Below, piece after piece: positions 6,898-12,927 of a stretch of 13,011 nt of DNA (positions within the stretch are counted from its first letter, which is position 1; the number at the start of each line of letters is the position of its first letter). Below the pieces are notes generated by a model. It worked only from the letters and a program-made list of their open reading frames with translations. It ran no database searches and was not told the DNA's origin. The translations under genes were made by a program, and so were the position numbers. The DNA is from CAYTKU01 sp964550845. Lineage in GTDB: Bacteria > Patescibacteriota > Patescibacteriia > Magasanikbacterales > UBA922. The DNA is taken from the NCBI GenBank assembly GCA_964550845.1, contig CAZKAD010000026.1, positions 1 through 13,011 of the forward strand. Reading direction: 5' to 3'.

Positions 6898-8067
6898 ATG
6901 ACATTACAACATCTTTTATTAAAGCTTTTGAAAAGGAAAAAAGTCAGTGGCTATAAAAAATACTGTACTACGGTGCGAGGTCGTGCACTGTTATTTTTCA
7001 AAACAGATTCTTTTTGTGTGCCATCACTCGCTCGATCTTATTCTCATATCAACTATTGGGAAGCACTTGAAATTGCCAAGCTTCTTAATGAGTTTGGGTA
7101 TACAGTAGATATTCTCGATCGTTCTGTCGATACGCAATATCTTGGGTTGAAAGATAACTATGATATATTTATTGGTATTGGTGGAGGTATGTCAGGAAAA
7201 TCCTATCCAGATATTGCCAAAAAACTTCCAAGTGCCATAAAAATTCTTTTTGTTTCAAGCCAAATACCACAGGTATTTAACCAAGCTCTCGAGCAGCGGT
7301 ATGTCTATTTTATGAAACGTCATCCAGAGATACAGCTTCCTCCAATTGGATTCAAAGACGGAATTGATATTGCAGAAGTCGCGAGTTATGCCGATGCCAT
7401 TTTTTGTGAAGGTGAAGGTTTTGTCTTAGATCAGTATCGTTCGTTTGGAAAGCCTGTATATCAGATCAACGTTCCAACTTCCCCAAATATTATTTTTTCA
7501 CCTTTTGATATTGCACAGCGAGATCAAAAAAACTTTTTATACTTTGGTTCCAACCGTAATATCTTAAAAGGACTTGATTTATTGATCGAAGCATTTGCCA
7601 ATCTGCCGGATAAACATTTATATATTTGTACACCTGCACAAGAGAAAGTTTTTGATCAGGCCTATAAATCACTTTTGGTAAAGGCAAAAAATCTGCATTG
7701 GCAGGGGTTTGTGCATGTAGGAAGTAAAAATTTTGATATGCTTACACAAAAATGTGGATATGTAATTCTTCCTTCATGTTCTGATAGTATCCCTACCTCT
7801 GTCACTACCTGCATGCGAAAGGGTATGATTCCTGTGATTACTCCAGAATGTAGTCTTTCCGTAGGGAACTTTGGCTTTCTCCTCTCGAGTATAGAAATTA
7901 CCGATATACAAAAAAAGGTAGAGGAAGTAGCAACTATATCAAGAAAAGAATTTTTGGAAAGAAGTATTGAAACGTATCGAGCTTCTTTTCCATATACTGA
8001 GGCTCGATTTTCTGAATCATTTCGTATATCACTTACTGATATTTTAAATTATAAACAACAAATATGA
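6898..8067 (+). CDS. Glycosyltransferase (GT4-related, GT-B fold)
   Basis: This protein has 389 residues. The N-terminal lobe carries LLFFKTDSF, YWEALEIAKLLNEFGYTVDI and DIFIGIGGG strands. The C-terminal lobe begins FLYFGSNRNILKGLDLLIEAF (213-233), a typical GT4 donor-lobe opening, and ends near LPSCSDSIPTSVTTCMRKG (291-309) then MIPVIT. Aligning that last region to the classical E-x7-E motif puts Asp296 at the first acidic position and Thr304 at the second, so the canonical pair is not kept; other GT4-like proteins with a 'CS-x-x-x-x-P-x-SV-x-TC' pattern show similar loss. It is therefore either an active divergent transferase or one with altered chemistry. Its stop overlaps the next start in an ATGA, which implies translational coupling to the FkbM gene. 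Sugar donor and linkage are unknown; a role in assembling the lipid-linked repeat unit is inferred from neighbours. Confidence 0.78.
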   Translation: MTLQHLLLKLLKRKKVSGYKKYCTTVRGRALLFFKTDSFCVPSLARSYSHINYWEALEIAKLLNEFGYTVDILDRSVDTQYLGLKDNYDIFIGIGGGMSGKSYPDIAKKLPSAIKILFVSSQIPQVFNQALEQRYVYFMKRHPEIQLPPIGFKDGIDIAEVASYADAIFCEGEGFVLDQYRSFGKPVYQINVPTSPNIIFSPFDIAQRDQKNFLYFGSNRNILKGLDLLIEAFANLPDKHLYICTPAQEKVFDQAYKSLLVKAKNLHWQGFVHVGSKNFDMLTQKCGYVILPSCSDSIPTSVTTCMRKGMIPVITPECSLSVGNFGFLLSSIEITDIQKKVEEVATISRKEFLERSIETYRASFPYTEARFSESFRISLTDILNYKQQI

Positions 8068-9029
8068 GTCAAAATCCGATAACACTCGATAATACTGTAG
8101 TAAAAACAGAGAAAAATTTTTTTCCTGCAGCCGTTCGTGTCGTAAAACAAGAGGGGATTGTAAGTTTCGTGCGAAAAACATGGCAAGCAGGCTATCATAC
8201 TCTGCGCCGTTTTGTGCGTGAATATATTCCACTCAAATTTTACTATCGTTATTCCAAAAATGGTGAAGTGGTGCGAAATGTACAGGGAAGTTGGATGCTT
8301 TTGAACCTCACCGATACGGGTATTTCTCGCGAACTCACCCTCTATGGTGTGCATGAAAGAAATAGTACTGCCCATATCAAGAGTATTGTGAAACCTGGCA
8401 TGAAAATTCTCGAATGTGGAGCCAATATTGGTTATTATGCCATGCTTCAGGCTCGCCTGATTGGACAAGCTGGCAAAGTCTATGCGATTGAACCATCACC
8501 AAAAAATGTTGCCTGGATGAAACGAAACATTGCCATGAATGGTTATGAAAATATTGAAGTTCGTCCTGGTGCTTTTGGTGCAGAAAAAACAACAGCACCT
8601 TTTTATGTTGACATTCGTTCCAATCTTTCAAGTTTTGTCAAACGTGATGATCTGACAGAATTTGAAGTGGTTGATGTTCCGATGATGACCATTGATGATT
8701 TTATGAACGAAGGCAATGACGTTGATCTTATCCGCATGGACGTTGAAGGCTATGAAACTGAAATTTTAAAAGGTGGAGAAAAAACTTTGCAAACAGATCG
8801 TGCTCCAAAATATTTCTTTATTGAAGTCCACTGTGAACTTTTGAAAAAACGTGGCAGTGGGGGATTTGAAATTGCCAAATACCTGCGTCAATTTGGCTAT
8901 GAAGTAGATGTAGGATTTCATCGTGGCAGTAGTCGCTATGTCGTGACGAGCATGAAAGAATTTGAAGATCATCCAATGCGTGAAGTAGGGTACTGGGAAA
9001 TTTTTTTTCGCTTCGATAGAAAAAAATAA
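8064..9029 (+). CDS. FkbM-family methyltransferase
   Basis: This is a 321-residue SAM-dependent methyltransferase of the FkbM type, a family that commonly O-methylates hydroxyls of sugars or polyketides. The core starts after an ~80-residue basic N-terminal extension. GMKILECGANIGYYA holds motif I (E117, G119-x-N121-x-G123); KVYAIEPSPKNVAWMKRNI is the Glu-Pro-ser segment after strand 2; VPMMTIDDF and then DLIRMDVEGYETEILKGG (Asp226, Glu228) are the diagnostic FkbM motifs; FFIEVH follows. The N-terminal extension has no clear membrane helix and may bind the glycan. It overlaps the preceding glycosyltransferase by four bases (ATGA), so the two are probably made together and may act on the same residue. 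No Shine-Dalgarno is seen. The family call is firm; the methylated sugar is unknown. Confidence 0.92.
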   Translation: MSQNPITLDNTVVKTEKNFFPAAVRVVKQEGIVSFVRKTWQAGYHTLRRFVREYIPLKFYYRYSKNGEVVRNVQGSWMLLNLTDTGISRELTLYGVHERNSTAHIKSIVKPGMKILECGANIGYYAMLQARLIGQAGKVYAIEPSPKNVAWMKRNIAMNGYENIEVRPGAFGAEKTTAPFYVDIRSNLSSFVKRDDLTEFEVVDVPMMTIDDFMNEGNDVDLIRMDVEGYETEILKGGEKTLQTDRAPKYFFIEVHCELLKKRGSGGFEIAKYLRQFGYEVDVGFHRGSSRYVVTSMKEFEDHPMREVGYWEIFFRFDRKK

Positions 9030-9031
9030 TT

Positions 9032-10294
9032 ATGCGTAATTTTTTTGCCCTCAGCAAAAATATTATCAAACGCTATGGCAAAAATGGTTTGTTTTTTGTT
9101 TCAATTCAAGCCGTGGTGGTTGCTGTTCAGCTGTTTGTTTTACCATTTTTAACTCATGTCTTCACTCCATCGGAATTTGGTATTTTTCAATTTTCACAGG
9201 CACTGATCAATTGGTTTGCACTTTTTACTATTGGCAATGCGACCCTTGGCTCCAAGAAAGGAATTATTGAAGGTAAAAATGGTACCATACTCTACGCCTT
9301 TCGGCAGCGTTTCAAATATGTGGCGCTTCTCTCGCTCGTATCTTTCGTATGTGCTGGAGTATGTTTCTTGCTGGGTAAACCTTTGCTCCCGTGGACGTTT
9401 GTTACCGTTGGATTTTTTCTTCTTTTGGGCTACCTGCCACAAGTCAGTTTCCCACAGATGTATATTGCTAAAAATCGATTTGATCTGTTTGCCTTTTGGC
9501 AAGCGCTTACGGTAATCGGGTCACAGGCCATTACTGTGCTCGTGGCATTTCTAACGAAAAATGTTGTGCTGGCGATGGCTGCACAGTATTTGAGTTTTGC
9601 ACTGCTCTGCATTATCGCTTTTGTCTCTGGTATATACAAATACCATATGAAAGAAGCCTATCAAAAAGGGGAGATCGACACTTCGTGCGTGCCCTATGGA
9701 AAAAAACTCCTGCCAGTTGATGTAGTTCAGGGAACTGCTGGAACCGTACACAATTTTATTCTTGGACCCATATTTGGTTTTGCTGCCTTGGCTGTATTTT
9801 CTGTGGCCAGTCGTATTGATGTTTTGTTTCGGGCGCTGATTTCTTCTGGACACTACTTGCTGTATAAAGATTTTGTTGAAACAGATTTTGAAGATTTAAA
9901 AAAGCATTTTAAACAAAAAATTTCTTTTTTACTTTTTGCTTCGTTTTTGTTTTGTATTTTTTTGTTTGTGGCCAGTTTTTGGTATATACAAACGTTTTTG
10001 CCTGCATCGTATCACGTGGCCATACTCTATACTGGTATTTTAATTTTGGGGCTGCCAGCGCTTTTGCTGCAAAGTATTATTCAAACCGCACTCGAATCAC
10101 GACTCAAAGCCAAATCACAACAAGTCGCCATCTATGTTTCGCAGGGGATACGGATTGTATTTTTGCTGATTGGAGGAATTTTTGGAGTGGTGGGAATAAG
10201 TATTGCCATGACAGTTTCTGCCTGGGTGAGTCTGGTGTGTTATCTTCTGGTATTTTTTCAGCCACCGAGAATATCTAAAATTTTTCTCAAGTAA
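9032..10294 (+). CDS. Wzx-type oligosaccharide flippase (MOP/PST superfamily)
   Basis: This is a 420-residue inner-membrane protein with 11-12 predicted hydrophobic helices, the usual size and layout of polysaccharide transporters that flip undecaprenyl-linked repeat units to the outer face. The opening is characteristic: a short basic leader, a first helix (about 20-41), then LPFLTHVFTPSEFGIFQFSQ, which matches the 'R-L-T-x-E-x-G-x-Y' type region at the start of Wzx/RfbX proteins. A hydrophilic loop at about 200-225 separates the two six-helix halves, and a second one (DFVETDFEDLKKHFKQK) precedes the C-terminal helices. It starts two bases after the FkbM gene and is the last (+) gene, followed at once by a terminator. 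It would export the methylated, amino-sugar-containing unit. No Wzy polymerase is visible. MVF/MATE drug transport is unlikely given the neighbours. Confidence 0.85.
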   Translation: MRNFFALSKNIIKRYGKNGLFFVSIQAVVVAVQLFVLPFLTHVFTPSEFGIFQFSQALINWFALFTIGNATLGSKKGIIEGKNGTILYAFRQRFKYVALLSLVSFVCAGVCFLLGKPLLPWTFVTVGFFLLLGYLPQVSFPQMYIAKNRFDLFAFWQALTVIGSQAITVLVAFLTKNVVLAMAAQYLSFALLCIIAFVSGIYKYHMKEAYQKGEIDTSCVPYGKKLLPVDVVQGTAGTVHNFILGPIFGFAALAVFSVASRIDVLFRALISSGHYLLYKDFVETDFEDLKKHFKQKISFLLFASFLFCIFLFVASFWYIQTFLPASYHVAILYTGILILGLPALLLQSIIQTALESRLKAKSQQVAIYVSQGIRIVFLLIGGIFGVVGISIAMTVSAWVSLVCYLLVFFQPPRISKIFLK

Positions 10295-10326
10295 AAAAAG
10301 ACCTTCTGTTGTAGAAGGTCTTTTTT
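10293..10326. terminator. Rho-independent, probably bidirectional terminator
   Basis: An 8-bp perfect stem (GACCTTCT at 10300-10307, AGAAGGTC at 10313-10320) with loop GTTGT is flanked by seven A on the left and six T on the right, so a U-tract follows the hairpin whichever strand is transcribed. It starts inside the TAA of the flippase gene and ends four bases before a (-) strand TAG at 10331-10333. This placement suits two convergent genes sharing one terminator. Confidence 0.92.
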
Positions 10327-10330
10327 GTAT

Positions 10331-10402
10331 CTATTTTTTGTTCCAAATCCAAAGTTGTTTTTGTGTGTTGGTGATGTAATCAAAAACAATTTTGGAATTG
10401 GG
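10331..10402 (-). pseudogene. C-terminal fragment of an unidentified AT-rich (-) strand gene, cut at the composition break
   Basis: Read on the (-) strand, the last 22 codons before the TAG at 10331-10333 give a plausible protein end: NSKIVFDYITN, then TQKQLWIWNKK. These codons have the same A/T-rich usage as the (+) cluster. Going upstream, the frame runs straight into GC-rich hairpin DNA at about 10403, and the continuation (open to 10615) is only a shadow of the other gene. The stop sits correctly against the symmetric terminator. I read this as the surviving 3' end of a real convergent gene whose body is missing because the sequence changes origin here. The family is not recognised, and 22 residues are too few for a firm call. 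Confidence 0.45.
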
Positions 10403-10423
10403 CCGAGTGCTGTGATCACTCGG
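10403..10423 (-). terminator. Hairpin, distal one of three downstream of the GC-rich gene
   Basis: CCGAGTG (10403-10409) and CACTCGG (10417-10423) form a perfect 7-bp stem around a 7-base loop. There is no U-tract on the (-) strand side. It is the first GC-rich element after the composition break and belongs with the two hairpins next to it. Confidence 0.5.
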
Positions 10424-10431
10424 CAGTTGTT

Positions 10432-10465
10432 CATCTCTGCATCCCTCCTTGGGTATGCAGAGATG
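10432..10465 (-). terminator. Long hairpin downstream of the GC-rich gene
   Basis: CATCTCTGCAT (10432-10442) pairs perfectly over 11 bp with ATGCAGAGATG (10455-10465). Inside the 12-base loop, CCC and GGG can extend the stem with a one-base bulge. It lies 15 bases past the (-) strand stop codon. It probably ends or stabilises the transcript of the repeat-protein gene, although a U-tract is missing. Confidence 0.6.
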
Positions 10466-10480
10466 GGCGCGTTGCGCGCC
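10466..10480 (-). terminator. GC hairpin touching the stop codon of the repeat-protein gene
   Basis: GGCGCG (10466-10471), loop TTG, and CGCGCC (10475-10480) form a perfect 6-bp GC stem whose end reaches the TAG at 10480-10482. It is the first of three stem-loops met by a polymerase leaving the (-) gene. Confidence 0.5.
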
Positions 10481-12927
10481 TAGAGGAATTCGTCGACGCT
10501 GCCGTCGCAGTCGTCGTCGAGGCCGTTGCGGATCTCGGGGGAGGGCAGAACCTCCCCCTCGCAGGCCCCAAAGTCGGGGCCGTTGTTGACGCAGCGGGTG
10601 GTGCCAGGGCGGCACGTGCCCACGTTGAAGGTTTCGGGCGGGCCGTTGTAGCAGGGCTGGGTTTGCCCTGCCTGACAGCCGCAGCCTTCACCCACCCGCC
10701 CATCGCAGCTCTCGTCCTGCATGGCCGGATTCGGGGCGCGGATGTTGCACCGCTCATTCGACGGGGTGCGGAGAGGTTCGCACACCGCCTGCCTTTCCTG
10801 GCAGGTGGTGATGCCAGGGCTGCAGACCCCATCCCGTCCAGTGTCGCATGGCTCGGGCAGGATGTCATCGACCTGGCCGTTGCAGTCGTTGTCAGCGCCG
10901 TCGCACAGTTCGGGGGTGGGGACGCAGGGAGGGACGCATTGCCCCCCTTCACAGACCAAGCCTCCGGCGCATTCTGCGAAATCGTCGACTCCACCATTGC
11001 AGTCATTGTCGAGACCGTCGCAGGTCTCTGGCTGGGGAAGTGTTTGTCCGACACATTCCCCGTAGCCTTGCAGATCAGGGGCACATTGAGCGCCCCCATC
11101 ATGACATTCCCCAACGTTACGTGTTTGTGGCGGACCATTGTAACAGTCTGCAGGGGGAAAGAAGCAGGGGGAGCATGCTCGATCCTCGTCGATGTTGCCA
11201 TCGCAGTCGTCGTCGCCCATGTCATCACACAGTTCGTTGGGAAGGGGGCGTGGTTGGAATGGGAGGCACTCGTGTAACCCATCCATACACAGGATGGCGC
11301 CTGGTGCGCAGCGTCCTATTGCACCTTCCACAACGCATGGCTGGCCGCTCAGCCATTCATCCACTTGGCCATCGCAGTCATCGTCGATGGCGTTGCATAC
11401 TTCGATTTGAGGGATGCAGGCCGGCTGGCAAGCGCCGAGCCGGCAGACGAGGCCGGCTTGGCAGCTGTTATCAGCGTCCTCGTCGATGACTTGGTCGCAG
11501 TCGTTGTCCAGTCCATCGCACTGCTCGGGGGTGGGCTCGCCGGGGATGGCGTCGCAGATGGCACCACCGTCTGGAGTGCAGATGGTGTTGCCACCTTGCC
11601 GGCAGGCACCGATGCCGAAGCTGCATTCGATGCCGACGTTGAAACCGTCGTCGATGTTGCCATCACAGTCGTTGTCCAGGCCGTCGCAGACCTCGGCGCT
11701 GGATTCGCCAGGCGTTGCATCGCAAACTGCGAAGAATCCGCTGGGATCGCACACCCGCGACCCTTCGGCCTGGCAGATGCCTTCGCCATTCGTGCAGGCG
11801 TCCCCGATGTTGAAGCCTTCGTCTGTACGGCCGTCGCAGTCGTCGTCGAGGCCGTTGCAAGATTCAACGGGCAAGTTCTCGGGGTCGAGCACCGGCGGGG
11901 AGCATGGCTCCCAACCCTGTTGCCCGCATCGCTGGGTGCCTTGGGAGCAGACCCCAAGCTGCCCGCTATCACATGGGCGCTCGTCGCCGGGGGTGCAGGC
12001 AACCTCACAAATGGGAGGGCCTTCGTCGGTGGTGCCGTCGCAGTCGTTGTCCGCTCCGTCGCAGTTGTCGACCGGGGTCGGCGCGCTGGGATCGCAACGC
12101 AGAGCACCCTCGACGCAAGACTGCTGACCTCGGCGGCAGAGGCCCTGGGCATTGCCGGCGATGCACGCATCGCCGACGCCCATGGCTTCTTCGTCAGTGC
12201 GACCATCGCAGTCGTTGTCTTCGCGATCACAGAGCTCGGGTTGAGGGGTGATGCCCCCCAGGCACTCGGCCCACTGGCCCTCGACACAGGATTGCTGGCC
12301 TCGGGTGCACAGCCCGACTGGACGAGGTCCGCAGGGCTGGTTGGCGCCATCCGTGCAGATGTCGGGATCCTCGCAGACCCCGAAGTCAGGTGGCCACTGA
12401 CCCTGTTCGCAGGTGCGTTCCTGAGATCCGCGGCCGTTGCGACCGCAGCCCTGGGTTTCGCGGGCGCCATCGATGCACTTATCGGGGTCATCGCAGGGCT
12501 CGAAAGGCCCCCAGACCCCGCCGTTGCAAATGCGGCGCTGGGATCCGCGGCCGTTGCGACCGCAGTCCCTATAGTCCTCTGCTTTGAACGGGCACTCGCC
12601 TTGTTCGGCGCATGGGCTCCAGTTGCCCCACTGTCCGTCGGCGCAGATGCGCTCGCGGGTTCCGTTGTTGCCACAGGCCTCTTCGTCTGTCTGGCCGTCA
12701 GCGCAGAGCTGCGTCCCCATGTCGGCGCTCGCGGCGTCGGGTTCAGCATCGGGGGGCGGGGGGGTAGCGTCCTCCGTCGCATCGGGTTCAGCATCAGGGG
12801 TGTGGGTGCTGCTGTCGGCGGTGGTCGCGTCCACAGTGGCGTCGCGCGCGGCGTCGACCGGCTGCGCGTCAACGGGGCGGGCGTCGGGGGTGGGGGGGCG
12901 GGCGGGGCCGGTGGCGCTGGCGATCAC
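10480..12927 (-). CDS. MopE-like Asp/Cys-rich repeat protein (putative metal-binding motif protein)
   Basis: This is an 815-residue, strongly GC-rich reading frame. Residues 1-72 are a low-complexity Pro/Asp/Ala linker (PDAEPDA-type). Residues 73-200 hold three cysteine-rich modules of the form CG-NG-x-R-x-C-x-G-W-x-PC. From 231 to the end come ten clear copies of E-x-C-D/N-G-x-D-N/D-D-C-D/N-G-x-x-D-E/D, at about 231, 287, 355, 412, 468, 509, 565, 633, 673 and 798, plus a degenerate one near 725-746. This motif is the 'putative metal-binding motif' (MopE-type, PF11617-like) found many times per protein in Myxococcota and relatives; Asp-rich loops suggest Ca2+ binding, while copper is known for MopE itself. 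Such proteins are normally exported or lipoproteins, but no signal peptide or lipobox is present: an in-frame TGA lies at 12934-12936 and GTG 12927 is the only upstream start. The N-terminus is probably missing. Identity of the repeats is secure; the function is inferred. Confidence 0.85.
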   Translation of the reverse strand: MIASATGPARPPTPDARPVDAQPVDAARDATVDATTADSSTHTPDAEPDATEDATPPPPDAEPDAASADMGTQLCADGQTDEEACGNNGTRERICADGQWGNWSPCAEQGECPFKAEDYRDCGRNGRGSQRRICNGGVWGPFEPCDDPDKCIDGARETQGCGRNGRGSQERTCEQGQWPPDFGVCEDPDICTDGANQPCGPRPVGLCTRGQQSCVEGQWAECLGGITPQPELCDREDNDCDGRTDEEAMGVGDACIAGNAQGLCRRGQQSCVEGALRCDPSAPTPVDNCDGADNDCDGTTDEGPPICEVACTPGDERPCDSGQLGVCSQGTQRCGQQGWEPCSPPVLDPENLPVESCNGLDDDCDGRTDEGFNIGDACTNGEGICQAEGSRVCDPSGFFAVCDATPGESSAEVCDGLDNDCDGNIDDGFNVGIECSFGIGACRQGGNTICTPDGGAICDAIPGEPTPEQCDGLDNDCDQVIDEDADNSCQAGLVCRLGACQPACIPQIEVCNAIDDDCDGQVDEWLSGQPCVVEGAIGRCAPGAILCMDGLHECLPFQPRPLPNELCDDMGDDDCDGNIDEDRACSPCFFPPADCYNGPPQTRNVGECHDGGAQCAPDLQGYGECVGQTLPQPETCDGLDNDCNGGVDDFAECAGGLVCEGGQCVPPCVPTPELCDGADNDCNGQVDDILPEPCDTGRDGVCSPGITTCQERQAVCEPLRTPSNERCNIRAPNPAMQDESCDGRVGEGCGCQAGQTQPCYNGPPETFNVGTCRPGTTRCVNNGPDFGACEGEVLPSPEIRNGLDDDCDGSVDEFL
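10485..12237 (-). repeat. Array of ten to eleven DCDG-type protein repeats
   Basis: In the encoded protein (residues 231-814) the motif C-D/N-G-x-D-N/D-D-C-D/N-G-x-x-D-E recurs, mostly every 40-70 residues, with cysteine-rich spacers such as GxCxxGxQxC between copies. At DNA level it shows on the (+) strand as recurring 'cgtcgcagtcgttgtc'-like segments. Two longer units are also similar: CYNGPP-T-NVG-C through DDF/DEF at about 595-650 and 759-814. The final copy has Arg800 where the first Cys should be, and the protein stops one residue after it. Confidence 0.88.
12425..12565 (-). repeat. Pair of identical 24-base direct repeats in the repeat-protein gene
   Basis: The 24 bases at 12425-12448 are identical to those at 12542-12565. 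The distance is 117 bases, exactly 39 codons, so both copies encode the same CGRNGRGS segment of neighbouring cysteine-rich modules. This points to tandem duplication of a ~39-residue module, with the rest of each module diverged. Confidence 0.85.
12886..12907 (+). other. Potential G-quadruplex motif in the 5' end of the repeat-protein gene
   Basis: Four G-runs of 5, 7, 3 and 4 bases are separated by single bases (T, C, C) on the (+) strand, which is the template strand of the (-) gene. This meets the usual sequence rule for an intramolecular G-quadruplex. It may simply reflect Pro-coding C-runs, and such runs are prone to sequencing and assembly errors. Confidence 0.5.

Noticed and set aside
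525..9639. Numerous (-) strand open frames of 60-150 codons opposite the polysaccharide genes
   Set aside because: Each lies fully opposite a well-supported (+) gene, has composition typical of an antisense reading, and shows no recognisable motif or ribosome site.
303..10294. Alternative genetic code (TGA read as Gly or Trp) suggested by a possible CPR origin
   Set aside because: All genes in the cluster are full-length and complete with the standard stops; no in-frame TGA interrupts conserved motifs.
10331..10615. 94-codon (-) strand frame starting at 10615 as a complete small gene
   Set aside because: Its upstream two thirds are an Arg-rich shadow of the repeat-protein gene and the hairpins. 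Only the last ~22 codons match AT-rich coding use, so it was kept only as a C-terminal fragment.
10485..12237. Regularly spaced similar segments resembling a CRISPR array
   Set aside because: The units are imperfect, vary in spacing, and translate as protein repeats in one frame; no cas genes are present.
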